64,000 bases of DNA. Source: Trichosphaerium sp. ATCC 40318 (taxonomy: Eukaryota > Discosea > Flabellinia > Trichosidae). Location of the stretch: the NCBI GenBank assembly GCA_038496445.1, contig JALMLS010000282.1, positions 1 to 64,000 on the forward strand. Reading direction: 5' to 3'. Below the pieces are notes generated by a model. It made no database searches and was not told where the DNA came from. It saw only the letters and a program-made list of their open reading frames with translations. A program made the position numbers and the translations under genes. This document shows, piece by piece, positions 23,597-37,200 of this stretch. Numbering within the stretch: the stretch's first letter is position 1; each line of letters opens with the position of its first letter.

Positions 23597-25638
23597 ATGA
23601 ATCATGTGTCACGAGATTCTTCTTCAACGTTTAGCAATGTGACGCTAGTTCCTTGGACTTCTAATAATATATCTGGAAAGTACGGTGAAACAACAAAGCT
23701 TTTTTTGTGGATTTTTTTGTATTTTGTTTTCTTTCACCGTATTTGATCTCCATTCTACGCTTGTACAAGGAGCTGTATTTGGAATAATGGTCCGTATAAG
23801 GAGACGTTAGTTGCCTTGGGTCATTGGTTCTGGCTTCTTGTCCAACTAGTTTGTGTGCATTCATCAACTGGACATTGGTTATTTTGTATTTTTTGTAAAA
23901 TGCTCATCTTGACTGATCCTTTATAGCTTCGTTTGTGTGCTTGAAGTAACTGATAGAGATGATATAGATATCATCAGATACTACTATAACCTAAACGCAA
24001 CTGGTCTTATTCTAAAAATGAAAGGTAATACAAAGATGAAACATCGTTTTTCGAAAGATCTTTTGTTTTGAATCATAATTGCTTACTATGGGTTGTAAGG
24101 TATCACACCAGGGTCTTACTTATTGGATCACCCTGATGTATTCTCTTCTGTGAAAGATCTTGACTTTCACGTGTTCCACATGAGCGTTAAAGATGGTCCA
24201 GTACTTGGTGATATAATACAAAACAACAATGGTTCAATACACTTATTTATTGATGGTGAAGGTACATGTTCTATGCGAAATACCTAATTACGTTATTACA
24301 CAACGTGATGGAAATCATATAGTATTCTACATCTTCCTTGTGGTAGATACTAAATGCTCTTAAAGCACTTCTCTATTTTTTTTATTTACATAAAACTGCC
24401 TGTTAATAAGCTATTGTTAGAACAAAATGATTGGTCATTTGCTTTTAAAGAGTCTTTTATCATACCTGTATTTGATGGTTTATTGGGAGGATTCGCTTTT
24501 GTCACAACATTGTATGCAGCTTACAAGTTCTATGGGTATACTAAACGCCATGTACAGCTTTTTCTTGAATCACTTTTTTTTCATTGAAAGTTTGTTTTCT
24601 TATTGTCGAAATAGGGTTGGGGCTGGACTATATGTCAAGTATGTCTTGCCTTGGAAATAGTCGCAAATTTAGGTACGCAATCTATGTTAACTTTGTTGAG
24701 TATCATGTTGTTACATGAAGTTTATCACAACAAACCCTTACAGGTTTTTTTAGAACGTTTCCTTTTCATTAGCATAGAACCCTATTTCTTACGTCATATA
24801 TTTCCGACTGTATTAGGTAATATGCTAGCGTCAATATCTTTACCATTGACATTACTTACAACGTTACTCATTGCATTTTATTGGTACGTGTCCAAACATC
24901 TGTTTCGTACTCGAACAGTAATACAAAGTCTTTTTCTTTTCTTGTTTTTTTCCCATTCTGCGCTTAGAACAATTACTATTCTGATACTTTCTAAATAGGA
25001 GAGAGCTAAGTTCTCATCATTCTATTAAAATTTTGTCATTTATTGAAAGGCTAAAGCTACCTTTTGTTATAATAGCAGCAATCATGTTTGTATTTGAGAT
25101 AACATCATCAATACTTCGTGTTGTACTGCCAGGTAGCTTAGCTACTATATCCTCAACAGTTACCATTGGCATATACTTCCTCCTTGTAGTAGCGATTGTC
25201 GTTTTCTTTGTTGCAACAGGTCAGGGTGTGCTAAGACGTCTGGCACTTTCAGATACCAAAAAAATACGGAAATTGAAAGTTGTAACATACTTAATCATGT
25301 CCAGCGCAATATTTCAAGTTGTAGCACTTTCAGTAGTTATAACAAGTACTTTAGCACATTTGACAAGGTAATAGTGCCAATAAGCCATGAGATACATAGT
25401 TAACATGTTCTTACTTTTTTCTTACTGTAGGGATTATCCACTTGGCTATGTTTTGACATGGGCAATAGGATTCTTCTGTTTGACTCTTACAAGCTTCATA
25501 CAAATTCTTGCATGGAGTGATGGACGTAGTAGTTCTAAATCGAAGAAAACACCTGTTCAATTGTTTACTGAAACTACAGTTGATAACGATAAACCATTAG
25601 GTACGATGGAAGAAATGTCTAATCCGCAAGGCGTCTGA
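23597..25638 (+). CDS. Seven-transmembrane protein with extracellular domain, THH1/TOM1/TOM3-like
   Basis: Eight exons with consistent phase encode 412 residues: 23597-23679, 23927-24024, 24100-24261, 24421-24551, 24615-24672, 24754-24883, 24999-25367 and 25431-25638. An N-terminal soluble beta domain of about 115 residues (FVCVLEVTDRDDID, GSYLLDHPDVFSSV, SIHLFIDGE) precedes seven hydrophobic segments. The first begins SFIIPVFDGLLGGFAFVTTL. Others are ICQVCLALEIVANL, TLLTTLLIAFYW, FVIIAAIMFVFEITSS, IYFLLVVAIVVFFVATG, SAIFQVVALSVVITST and VLTWAIGFFCLTLTSFIQI. A polar C-terminal tail follows. The TM arrangement resembles the THH1/TOM1/TOM3 class, which is a tentative assignment. A receptor-like role is inference. 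Confidence 0.7.
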
Positions 25639-25639
25639 T

Positions 25640-26017
25640 TAAATCTTGTGTATCAAAATAAACATTATTAATGTAACTGAGAGGATATTACAAGAGTGTA
25701 AGTTAGGTTTATCTATTATATATATGAGTTATAGGTCGCTATAGCGTTTCATCTTGGATCAAACTGAATCTTCATGTTACAATTAGCACGACTATAATTT
25801 CGTAAAATCACGTGTCTGGCTTCTCCTGTTGCCGACATAGTTTGTTTCTTCGAAATGTGGTAACTGTACCAATCAAAAGTGTTTGGTCAGCGAATACGTT
25901 AACGAATGAAGTCACGTGGTATTTCCAAAAGCTGACTGTAATTGACTTCAACACTCAAACTGGATTGGACTTTAATTGGCTAGCCGTTGACCATATGAGT
26001 AGTATCTGGTAAACTCA
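25640..26017. other. Intergenic between 7-TM and RCC1 genes
   Basis: A short spacer of about 380 bases between two plus-strand genes, with two CACGTG palindromes (about 25808 and 25911). It is probably the promoter of the RCC1-like gene. No separate gene is supported. Confidence 0.5.
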
Positions 26018-27076
26018 ATGTCAGAGCGAAAACAATTGCGTTTGAAAAACAAATTATCGGCAGGATTGAACCATTCGTTAATACTTACGAACGAAGGTAT
26101 AATTCACTCATTTGGAAGTAATATAGAAGGTCAACTTGGAAGAATAACACGTGATAACGAAAACTGTACCGCAAGTCCGATTAACACGATTAAAAACGTT
26201 ATAATGATATCAGCTGGTGATTACCATAGTATGTGCTTATGCGATAATGGTAGTGTTTATATCTGGGGTAGAAACAAAAATGGGTATTTAGGCCTTGGTC
26301 ATAAGAAAAAAGTTGTCGAACCAGAATGTTTACAGTCACTTTCTGATAAGAGTATTGTTTCAATATCTGCAGGTTCGATATGCAGCTTTGCTATATCATC
26401 TTTAGGTGATGTATACGCATGGGGACGTCCTGTAAATAAAGCTCTAGATAATAATGTTAGACACTGTAGAGCACCTCAAAGACTTAAGTCATTACCACCT
26501 ATTTCTAAAGTTCAAAGTATTGGTAATCTAACTCTTGCATTATCTACAAGTGGTCTTCTATTCACTTGGAGAAACTCTGGTATTGGTAGCACAAAACATA
26601 AGGTGCAAGGAATAGAGAATATAGTAGATGTAGCACTTGGACAGTATCATATTTTATGTATTTTGAAAGATGGACAAGTTCTTTCTTTAGGTGATAATTC
26701 TTATGGACAACTAGGTGTTGGTCATTGCTACCAAACTAATAGTTTATGTAAAGTAATAGGCCTAAAGAACGTAATATCAGTACATGCTGGATTAAATATG
26801 TCCTTTGCTATCAACAATGATGGTCGCTTGGTAAGATGGGGTGTTTTTCATGAATCTTATGGAACAGAAAAGTTTAAAAGACCTGTTCCTGAAGTTGTTC
26901 CTGGTGTGTTATGTCAGTCTCATAGCATACGGTCTGGTCACTCACTTACTGTTCTTGATGATGGTAGTTTAAGGACATATGGATTGAATAATTATGGACA
27001 AGCTTCACCACAAACAAGGATACACCTCAAAGAAGCTAGAAAAGCAAGATCACTTGTGCTTGTGAGTGTACGTTGA
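26018..27076 (+). CDS. RCC1-repeat beta-propeller protein
   Basis: A single-exon gene of 352 codons, unusual here because most neighbours are intron-rich. RCC1 repeats recur about every 50 residues: IIHSFGSNIEGQLG, SVYIWGRNKNGYLGLG, DVYAWGRP, VLSLGDNSYGQLGVG, LVRWGVF and SLRTYGLNNYGQ. Each is preceded by an A-G-x-x-H/Y-S/L element (SAGLNHSLIL, SAGDYHSMCL, ALGQYHILCI, HAGLNMSFAI). This makes six to seven blades, the usual RCC1 size. Family members are Ran exchange factors or scaffolds. Nothing here decides which, and there is no FYVE or kinase extension. Confidence 0.85.
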   Translation: MSERKQLRLKNKLSAGLNHSLILTNEGIIHSFGSNIEGQLGRITRDNENCTASPINTIKNVIMISAGDYHSMCLCDNGSVYIWGRNKNGYLGLGHKKKVVEPECLQSLSDKSIVSISAGSICSFAISSLGDVYAWGRPVNKALDNNVRHCRAPQRLKSLPPISKVQSIGNLTLALSTSGLLFTWRNSGIGSTKHKVQGIENIVDVALGQYHILCILKDGQVLSLGDNSYGQLGVGHCYQTNSLCKVIGLKNVISVHAGLNMSFAINNDGRLVRWGVFHESYGTEKFKRPVPEVVPGVLCQSHSIRSGHSLTVLDDGSLRTYGLNNYGQASPQTRIHLKEARKARSLVLVSVR

Positions 27077-27079
27077 ACC

Positions 27080-27780
27080 CCTTTTCATGTTTGCTTCAAG
27101 AATAACTGTAAAAAGGTTACACAACACACAGAAGCAGTCAGATCTGATGAAGTACCAGTGAGGCAGTATAAAATTGAATCAGGCTGTAACAGTGCTAAGG
27201 TGTTAAACCTAATTTAGTACAAATAAATGGTGGACTGAACGCTTATTAAAGTGAAATGTGAAGGAGAAGTTTACACCATTTAGCAGCATGGTTTTTAGCA
27301 GTAGATATATTCTTCTGGTAAAGTACATAAATCATGGTTAATGAGGGCTGGTTTTGAGATTTTTCCATACTGTTCCACTGTTGCCAATTTTAAATTTTTG
27401 AGCTCAATAAAACACTAGACTACTTGTTCTTATAGCTCTCAACAATGTTGAACAGTTACTTATGGACTAGTAAAATGTAAGCCTCACATACCAAAAATTC
27501 AGCTAATAAGATACTCTTCTACAATGAGGTAGACCTACATTGTTTAATGAGGGATGATCATTGTGGCCAAGTTCACTGTCCAAAGTGGTTTTTAATATGC
27601 GTTAATTCATAGGTAACAGCTAAATGCATTCGCCTATCATTGTAATTTACCAATGTTTAGAACCTAGAACGAGTCTAGTGAATGCCGCAACTCTTTAGGT
27701 TTGACAAGTATTTTGATGTTTATACGACATTTTGAAAAGAAAGCTGACAACAAAAGGTGTATGAGCTTGAGGTTCTTTCA
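27080..27780. other. Intergenic between convergent genes
   Basis: 3' flanks of the RCC1 gene (plus) and the carboxypeptidase gene (minus). AT-rich, with no coding or repeat structure that I can support. Confidence 0.5.
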
Positions 27781-27783
27781 AGT

Positions 27784-30045
27784 TTATTGTTGATAACGTT
27801 TGAGGAAGTCACTTTGTGTAGGTTCACGGGTGTAATGAACAGGAACATCATGTTTGGCTCCAGTCAGTTTTCCTTCATTTAAAAATCTTGTAAACATTGC
27901 CAAAGAACTAAGCGGTTGATATTGTGGTGCTTCGTGTCCAGCTCCTAATTAAAAATATTAGTGCTTGACAAATAAGTAAACAGCAAAGTAAGAACAACTT
28001 CGAGTGACCTCACAAAGCTTTGTAAAACACCATATGTAAAGCTTGGTCCACGTGTTCGTACCTTTTATTGTGGCATAGGTAAAGTGAGCTCGCTTTTCAA
28101 CATATCCTACAGTCTCTCCGTTTACAAACCATGGTTGCCATTTTGTTTCTACTGGACTATCTAAAGTAGCTAAACAAGCTTGGGTATGCGCATGAGGTAC
28201 AGTCAACATATCAACGTCGCCTACATGGATCATCAGTTAGTATTGCGAAAGAAAACAAAGGTAAACTTGAATGCTTCGGTTCATTGCTGTTAAAAATTCA
28301 TTGCAAATCACACAAACTTTGCGCTGTTATAACTCGCTCAAAATGCCACGTGCCTGAATAGATTAATACTTTTAGAGCAGGATTAAGTTTGAATATGTCT
28401 CTGTATACGTCTATCATGTTTCCTCCGTTACCGTTGTATTCTAGGTCAAAGCAAGGACTCCATTCACCAGTGACCTAAGGTATTGTAAATATATTTTTAA
28501 AACAATTTTATTTCTAGTTGAGTTTCTGCGTACTTTGACGTTCAAAGCTTCTTGGACATCTTTTCTACTCAAATATACACTAGTCAAATCATTCAATGGT
28601 TTACAGCCATTAGGATCTTGAATAGAAAACTGCAAAGTTCCATTTCCTGTACAGAAATCCTAAAATAAATTACATATTTTTTGCAAAAAACAAAAAAAAA
28701 GAACTGGTGGACGACAGTTCTTCATGCTTTGGATTAACAGCTCTTGAACAAAATACTTGCATCCCACAACTCGCAAAATATGATTTCAAAGTTGTATTGA
28801 GTGAAATACAAAAAACGTGATAGATTGAATGATTTTTCTTCAGAAAAATAAAGTTTCTACTTACGTAGTACAATGCGTCTGTGTTCAGGCTTGGAAAGTT
28901 ACTGAATTCAGTTTTCAATGGCTGACTTATTTTTCCCACTTGGCCAATAGCTATTGAATGAATATCTCCGCATACACTGTTTGGGTAGTCTTCTGCACAG
29001 TTATTTTTTGTCCAGTTGCTAAAAATACCATACGAAATTAAACCGTGGTAGAAAAGGTGAGGAATCTCAGCAACAGCACGCTCTATAGTACAATGATTTA
29101 GTCCATATACCATTGCAGTTGTTTAAAGAGTTTAAAAAGGATTTATAGAACGCTTACCGATATCACAACGGATTGTTGGGTTTCCGATCATTACACCTTC
29201 AAATTGCTTTGCAATTTGTGTTTGAGGATGTTGAAGAATAAGTCTTGTTAACATAGGTATATAAACGCCTCCATAGCTTTCAGCAGTTAACCATGTCTTA
29301 CGTCCGTTATACTTAGGAAACTTTTCAAGGAACCCTATCGTAAAAAAGTGAGAACGGGACCAAGTAGGATCGTTTAAAAAAGATTCCAACCTTGCAAAAA
29401 AGCGAAATTATCTTCGGCCGCTATTACGTCTGATGTCGATCTATCTTTACTATCAGTGTAGTAAGAGTATCCAACTCCTAAAATAAAACGATCACAGAGT
29501 GTCTAAAGAAGTGTATACGCGTACCAGCTGGTTGTTCGATAAACAACATATTTGCTACCTGAGTCCACGCTACATCTGTGTATCCAAGAGTTCCGTCAGC
29601 ACCTTTTTCGTTCGTTTAGTAACTGCTACAAGTTCCCTAATTTATCGGTCTAAAACACTTACGAACTCTGAATGGTCCCATTTCTCTCATTAATCCAATA
29701 ACACCAGAGCAACCAGGACCTCCTTTAGGACAAAAAGAGTCAGTACAATCCAAAAAAAAAAATCACGTGATTTTTTGTTTTACCGTTTGTCCACAGCACC
29801 AAAGGAGCGTTTTCTGGGTCATCTACGAAACAAAGTTAAACGAACATTCTGTTGGTAAACGTTAACGTGTTATGACGCTTACTCTCGCTTTCTATAAGCC
29901 AATAGTGAATAAATCTACCAGTGGTGTTCACTTGAATGTAACCAGAGTATTGAGTTAGTTCTGGCCCTTTATAGTCAGGTAAATCTATTTTTTGGCTGTA
30001 AATTAGCCCACAGAGAGCGATAAAAAGAAGTAAGCTTCTACTCAT
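27784..30045 (-). CDS. Serine carboxypeptidase (peptidase family S10)
   Basis: Minus-strand exons begin at 30045 with a signal peptide (MSRSLLLFIALCGLIYSQ) and then YSGYIQVN, the usual mature start of S10 enzymes. The oxyanion motif NGGPGCSG is near 29720. VANMLFIEQPAGVGYSY follows. The nucleophile motif AESYGGVYIP (GESYAG in most members) is near 29270. The catalytic Asp lies in SGDVDMLTVPHAHTQ (about 28200) and the His in GAGHEAPQYQPLSSLAMF (about 27920). All triad residues are therefore present. It is probably lysosomal or secreted and trims C-terminal residues at acid pH. One intron contains a TCACGTGA palindrome at 29763. Confidence 0.88.
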
Positions 30046-30049
30046 TTGG

Positions 30050-31250
30050 ACTTTTTGTGGTAAACAAACTTAAGGGCCCTCTAAGTTTTTACTCTGTTTG
30101 ACCATTGGCAGCAAGTGTAATAATACATACTTTGTGATGTATTTTTGTCTGTTTACCCCCTCACCTAGCCTAGTAAACTGTGATCTGGTATCACAGTTTG
30201 CGTCAATTGAGGGTTCACTTGCCTTTTTTTTTTTACAGTCTTTGGTTTTTTTTATATTGAGCCCTCTAACTATTTATGTTCTCTCGGATTCATACTGACA
30301 ATTTTACACCTCCTCCAATGGTAGTGATATTCATCCTATACACAAAACACACTAAATAGAAGCAGCGAAACTAAATTCGGCTTCGAATATACAGTTTAGG
30401 GTATGTATTTGCTGAAGTTTGGTCGTTTTTTTGGCTTTTTTACACCTCCTTGTATTGCTCTAAAAACTTACAACAAAAGCATTCACACCCATTTAGTATG
30501 ATTTCAAAAGGTTTTGGCTTCGAATATAAGGTTTAAAGATTGAATTTCTTATTTTAGAAAGTGAAATCTTAATTTAGTAATTTTTCTTTTTTACACGCTG
30601 TTGGATTGGCTTTAAACTCTGGTATACTATCACCATCGCTATGGAAAGCATAAAAACCAAAACTGAAGTTTGAATACTTGTTTTATACTAAGAAATGACA
30701 TAAAATCGTCTAAAACGCGTTTATAGTGTGGTGAAATATGTTTTAGAGTGTTTTCGGAAATGGAAAGTGAGTTTAAACAGGGTTTTTTTGTGCATTTTTT
30801 AAAGGCAACCTGTGTTGCTCTCGAGCTCAAAGGAGGAAGCCCTATATGGGTAGAATAACCAGTGTAAAAATTGGCAAATTTCAAGCTTTTCTCTTAATCC
30901 AGGAGAACGCCCTTAAACGGCATTTTTCTTAAGCAACACGTGGTGATGGTTCGCATTTCTAGTGTTGGGAGAAAGTCCATCTTTGAATTCGTGTTTCACT
31001 CGTTGTAGTTTGTACATAAGTTAATCTGGAAGGAACAAACACGTGCTGTATGTGTCATATTGTGAAGAACTGGATGAACATGTAACGAAAAGAAATTAGA
31101 AAGATCAATTGATCGCTCATTGATTTAACTCCTTAATCTCTACATATGGTTTCTAATTTCACTGTAGTGCTATAAACCATGTGGAGGAAAACAGCTTAAC
31201 ACGTTATTCACAGAGCATGTTACAGTCTAATTTTTAGTTTAGTTTAGTTT
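30050..31250. other. Intergenic, no gene recognised
   Basis: About 1.2 kb upstream of the carboxypeptidase and downstream of the kinase. A TTGGCTTCGAATATA-like phrase occurs twice (about 30378 and 30512). No supported gene. Confidence 0.45.
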
Positions 31251-31256
31251 TTTTTT

Positions 31257-34200
31257 CTATTCTGAATCGCTTATCGTGTAAGTATCGGTGTCATTATCAT
31301 CAGAATCATCACTACTATCATTTTTTTGTTCTTGGCCTATGGATGTTGTTTGTATCTTAATCTCACCTATAAATGAAGTCAGTAAAGCTTACGAAAAACA
31401 AAAAAAAAGTTTTTTTTTCATTAAACATTCGTTTAATGTGATGCATTGCGAACACAATAATAGCAACAACAAAAAACTGTACATAACTTGAATGTATAGT
31501 AATATGGTATACACCAGATAGTGTTTGGAGTTTGAATTGAGTAAAACTGAGAGACAAATGGCCAAAATAAAATTCGTTCAAAATCTCATACCTGAGCTTA
31601 AAGAGGATGACTTCGATGATGACATTGACGATGACGATGATGACGATGAATCATCTGAACTCCCCACTGCTACCAAAGGCTTTTTTGATATGTTTGATTT
31701 TTTACTCTTCTTCTTCCTAGCAGGACTGTGTACTTGACTGTAGTTACTCATTTCCATGCTTTTATTTGAAATATTTGTAGGAACAGTGCCGTATGCAGAT
31801 ACCTAGAAATAGAGTCTATAAATAAAATGAAACTTGTAAGATGTAAAATCAACACTTTCAATATTGTGAAGTTATAAGATTAATAAGTGCGAAGCCAAAC
31901 TCTTTAGACAAATATCAAGTAAAAAAAAAACAGAATGAAAACATTTTGTACCATTGATTTCTTCCTTGTTTCTAAATAATATCACGTGATTAGTATTATA
32001 ATTACAAATTTGGTTCTAGATGCGCACCTATTGGTTCTCGTATATTATCGTAAGCATGATCCTCAGCGTTAACATGGAATGTCAAACCATCTTCAACTTT
32101 AAGAAAAAAATAAGAAAACAAAGCAAAAAACAGTACTGATTAGTAATAGTTTACCACTAGAAATTCTTGATTTTTTCCTTTTCGTTTTAGGTGATGGTTC
32201 CACGTGGTCGTTATCTAGAATAGAACCAGATGCGTACACCTACCACAACATGAGAAAATCAAAACGAAAAGCAAAAAAGAGCGCTGTACTTTTCCGCCTT
32301 TTTTATCTTTTGGGTCTTCAATAACACCAGCTTCACCAAGTGTCTCATATTCTGTAAAAACCAGTTAATAATGTATATTACATATAAACGTACTTGTAAG
32401 TTTGTTAGTTCCAGTTATCTCACGAAGTGATAGTGTGTTCTCTTCGTCTCCTTTTGGATCAAGTATAAGTGCGATTTCATTGAAATCAGGTCTGTCTTCT
32501 GGTTCTCTTTGCCAACAGCTATTCATTAACTGTTTCATCTTTATACTCGTACTAAAATCATAGTAAATAACCGATAGATATCTTGTCAATCGTACTTTTC
32601 AGGTATAGGTGGGTGATAGCCGTCCCCGGCAATTTTCAAAGCAAGGTCATGGATTTCAAAAGATTTTGATGGATTTTTCTGTGTAACACATTCCCAAATG
32701 ACTAAATAAACATAAGTAAACATTCTGTGGTGAGAATTTGAGTTCAAATAGTTGGACCACTCTTATTTTCTTTTTTTTTGATGTAAAGTTGTTTTGAGCG
32801 TACCAATACCGAACGCCCACACATCGCTTTTTTTACTTTTTATTATTGTTAGTTGATTTCTTAGAAGTTATATATATAATTGTAACGTACGTCCATTGAT
32901 TGCGTACTGCTTGAGGAGACATCCATCTTAAATAAATAAGAAAAATACAAGATTGATTTAAAGTGATAAAAAAAAAGAGTGTACGCAATAGGTAGTAAGG
33001 TTGATACTGTTTGATGTGAAGCTTCTCCGCTTTGCTCCATAACAAGTCTACTCATTCCTAAACTCAAACTTAGATAAATCTTATACCTTCCATGCTGTAA
33101 GCATTGTTCAAAAAAATCACTTGCCAAAGTCTACAAAAGAGTAAGTAAAAGTTTGTTGCCTAATTAACTTACCTGATATTTTAGGTACATTTCCATCAGT
33201 AAGCTAAATAGTTTGAGTAACATGGCCACAATTTAAATGGACAAAAGATGTAAGAGCAGTACCAGAATATCTAAAGAAAGAAGTAAGCAACGTGTTGGAC
33301 ATTTTTTTTAGCTCAAGAAAAAAAAAAGTCTTACTTCTTGCAGCCAAATCCCTGTGTACAATATCAGAGTGATGTAAGTGTAACATTCCAGCTGCTATGC
33401 CCTTAAAAGATACTAACGAAAAACAAGTATAAACAAACAAGGTCTTACTGCTATGATTTCATGCAACTCAATATTTGTAAGTGCCCTGTCCTTCAATAAC
33501 CCGCTGAGAGATCCACCAGACATAAACCTACAAATTATTTAAGATTCCAACTGTATTTGCTAGTTTTAGTACTCTAGGACAATAATAGGGCAAGGATCCC
33601 AGCACATGCCGTAAATTTGAACAACTAAAAAAAGTCAACAAAACGAGAATCAAAAGATTTGTGATTGCCATTCGAGTGTGGTCTGAGATCCCTACAAACA
33701 ATATTTAAGTATTGTAACTGTTTTCAGAGGTAGGAAGAAACGACGGGTTTTAGAAGGTACTTACATCATGAGCAAAGCTTCTTGCATGAAAGGCTCAAGT
33801 TCATCAGGAATGACTTCATTCTAGAAAAACATTAAAACTTCGCAAAAACTGCCGCTTTTCTGCTTCCCTTTAACACGTACCAAAGTTTTTATAGCAACAG
33901 TTGTGTGTCTCCAAGTACCTTTGTAAACAGTACCAAACCTATGAAAATAAGTAAAACATATAAAAAATGCGAAGAAAGAAGATAGAACACGCACATGCCA
34001 GCGCCAAGAGGTTTTGATTTATCGCCAAAATTTAAATCCTTAAAAGGAATAACCCACTTTCCAAGAGTTTCTGTGTAGACCTTGACATCATCATAAGATA
34101 TACTAGTTCCATACGCTTGAGATAATTGCATTCTGAACTCTAAAAAAACGAACTTAGAATCAAAGAAACGATGTTCGCCAAAAGAAATATCACAGTAGTG

Positions 34201-37200
34201 CTTTAAAATTTAATGCCGTAAAATGAAGGGCAACGGTGAAAGGGTTTATAAATGCGAATTGCTTTGATATCAACTGTTACACATGACAGCATTTCAGAAC
34301 AACAAACGAAGTTTTTTGATTTTCTAGTTTAAGTACGGTAGGAAGAATGCTGTTAAGCTTTTTCAGGTCAAAGTTCGATTTCGAAAGGGCAACAAAAAAA
34401 GGGTAATTGGTCTTTGTGTTTGGTACCAAGCACACTGGTGTTGGTAAAAGATGAAAAAAAAATTAGATGAATTAACAATCACGTTATGTTTACCGTCTTC
34501 TGTCTGCCTGTACTTGAAGTACAGGAAAATAATAATGACCAACAATATTACAATTATCACAGAAGATATACCGCCAAGTACACCACCCAGTACTCGCGAT
34601 CTTTCGTTGTTATCTTCTGTAGCGGCATCTGATGGTGAAAGTGTAGTCGGTGGACTCGTTGATGGTTGAGAAGGTACAATAGGAGGTGCAGGTGTAGGAA
34701 CTTTTTGGGAGAAAAAAAAATAAGAATTAAATAAGATTAAGTGTTTGTTTGGAACCTTCAAGAAAAGATCCTCCTATTTCTTCATTTGCTTGTGTTCCAG
34801 TTTGTTCGTAACTTACAATTTGTAACCTAATATTTCTATGTAAAATTTGCAACACGTGATTTATACAACTGAACGAATCGAAACTTTTTCTGGCACAACG
34901 TTTTGTTTAGGAAATTAAGAAATAAATGAGAAAGATGTTTTCGCTTGCTGGTACTTATAATAAATGCGTACTGAGTATTGGCAGTAATATCTGGATCTAA
35001 TATACTTCCTATAAGGGCATTGGCAGCATCGATATTGGCTATAGTTGATAACTGTAGAAAAGTAAGGGTCACACAAAATTGGAGGTTTCTTTTTTTGTCT
35101 TACATCTAGCATTCCTTCAAGAGTCTCCCAATTAGGTAGTATCTGCCGTTTACTTATAACAGGTTCAAGTGATAATATATTTGGTCTAGGATTGATGTGA
35201 TCTCCAATATTAGCAAGGATTTGTTCTATATCGCTTTGAAAAAGCTGGCCTTTTACAACAATAGAAAAGTTCATTTCTGATTATAAGAGTGAGCTATCAG
35301 AAGTTTTGTATTTGTTTTCCTGCGTACGTGTTGGACATAACATAGATTGATCGATGTCGTTTGTAGATACAACACTAATAAAACTATTTGGAGGTCCATC
35401 AGCGGAAGTTTGATTCCCAATGATCCATCTAAAAATAGAATTAAAAAAACGCTCCAAGTATTGCTTGTTAGAAGGTACTTTCCTGATAAATTCATCGTTT
35501 GATGTGGAATTTAATGAAAAGGCATACAAAGGAAACTTCCCATAGGACCCACTTTTGAAATCAGTGACTCCGTGTCTGTCAATTGGAGGCGGCCATACTC
35601 TATTGTTTACTCCTAAAGTAAGAAAAAGTGGTGTTAGCTTCAACATGGCTCAACTTGACTTTTCAACTTAACGGCAATACGCCAACTTAAGCGTAGTCAT
35701 TAAACTGTACTAAAACATCATGTATATATGTAACTCTACCTGTTGGAATGGTTCGAGGAGCGCCTTCATTAATATATCCAAAATACGTAATAAATCCTTC
35801 ATCATTAGGCAGTTCCCTCACGCATTGTCGAATTGGTTTTATGTCTCCAAAAGTGCCTAAAAATAACAATTAAAGTCTAAAATTCTAGCGCCTTAGTACT
35901 TGGGATTGGTGCTATTGATGGAGGCTCAAAGATTGCTGGAAGAGTCCTATTCGATGCTACAGAGAATTATTATAAGGCGGTTTCAATGTAGGTCGTAAAC
36001 TAAAGGTGATGTACGTACGGCAGACTTCATCATCATCATTGCATGACGAAGAGGGTGGGAAATACGTGTTATTACATCTGCTGCACGATAGAAGATTACA
36101 TTTTACATCACTAAACCAATTAGAGTTAAAATTAAGTGCACGTGAGAGAAAGGGATTCTTGTAATAGAAATCGCATACCACATGATAGTTGAGCTACTGT
36201 TAATGAACGTTGTTTCTTCAGGACATATACTCAAAAAGTTGTTTGCCAAATAGCTATATGTCATTTAAGAAAGTATAAGCACGTGACAATATTTATCAAA
36301 AGGGTTGTTCAAAAAACCAAAAAGTCTTTTTTTACGTGATGTTGTTTGACTTACAGCTCATTTAACTTCGTATTTGCTACTGGAGGAATACTACCATATA
36401 GGAGGTTATTAGCCAGGTTCCTAAAATCAAAGTTTGTTATCTTTCAACACCAATTACTACAATTTACAATATTATCAGCTGTCCTTGAAAGAGGTGTTTT
36501 GGAATTGTTCCTGTCAACTTGTTGTTTTGTAAAAACCTTCGCTAGCGTTAACTAAAACCCGTCATAGATAGATATATTGTACAATCGATTGAAAGAAAGT
36601 GAGAAAGGGATCGAAGGTATCCAACCAGATAAGTTGTTGTCCTCTAAGCGCCTTCAACAAAGATATTTGTTACTAAGGTTTTTTGTCAAAATGATTTGCG
36701 TTCGTACAGCGTTGATAGTGTAGTACTTTGAGGGAAAGCTAAGGGAATAGTTCCAGTGATATTATTGTTGTACAATTCTCTATATCTCGGAATAAGAATT
36801 ACACTGCGATAGCAATAAAACGCACAAATGCTCCAGTGCTGGACCAATTCTGTCAGGTATACTTGTGAAAAAATTGTTGTACGCAACACTAGTTTTATGC
36901 AAGCTTAGTTGTAAATTAATAATGATCCAACACTTACAACATTTTCAAATTTAGTGCTGTTGCTAGGGCGTCAAGCGATCCTGACAATGCGTTATTCTGC
37001 ACACGTCTGAAAGAAAACAAATTAAGTTGTTAATAATAAAAAACCAGCTGTACAGGGTAGTGACTATTGATGATATTGCCGTTAAAGGTCCATGAAAATT
37101 ATTTCCGTCCAACCGAATTGTATGCAATTTACCTGCATTCTCACCTACAAACTGAGGTAAAAGGCCAGTGAGCGAATTATCTGGTAATCTCCTAGTAAAA

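Noticed and set aside
31525-31737. Plus-strand acidic frame with an Asp-rich run
   Set aside because: It is antisense to the Ser-rich tail of the receptor kinase and arises from that repeat.
33060-33140. Apparent frameshift just after the kinase DFG motif
   Set aside because: A short intron with a GTGATT donor and a CTAAG acceptor keeps the frame through to the activation loop, so a lesion need not be invoked.
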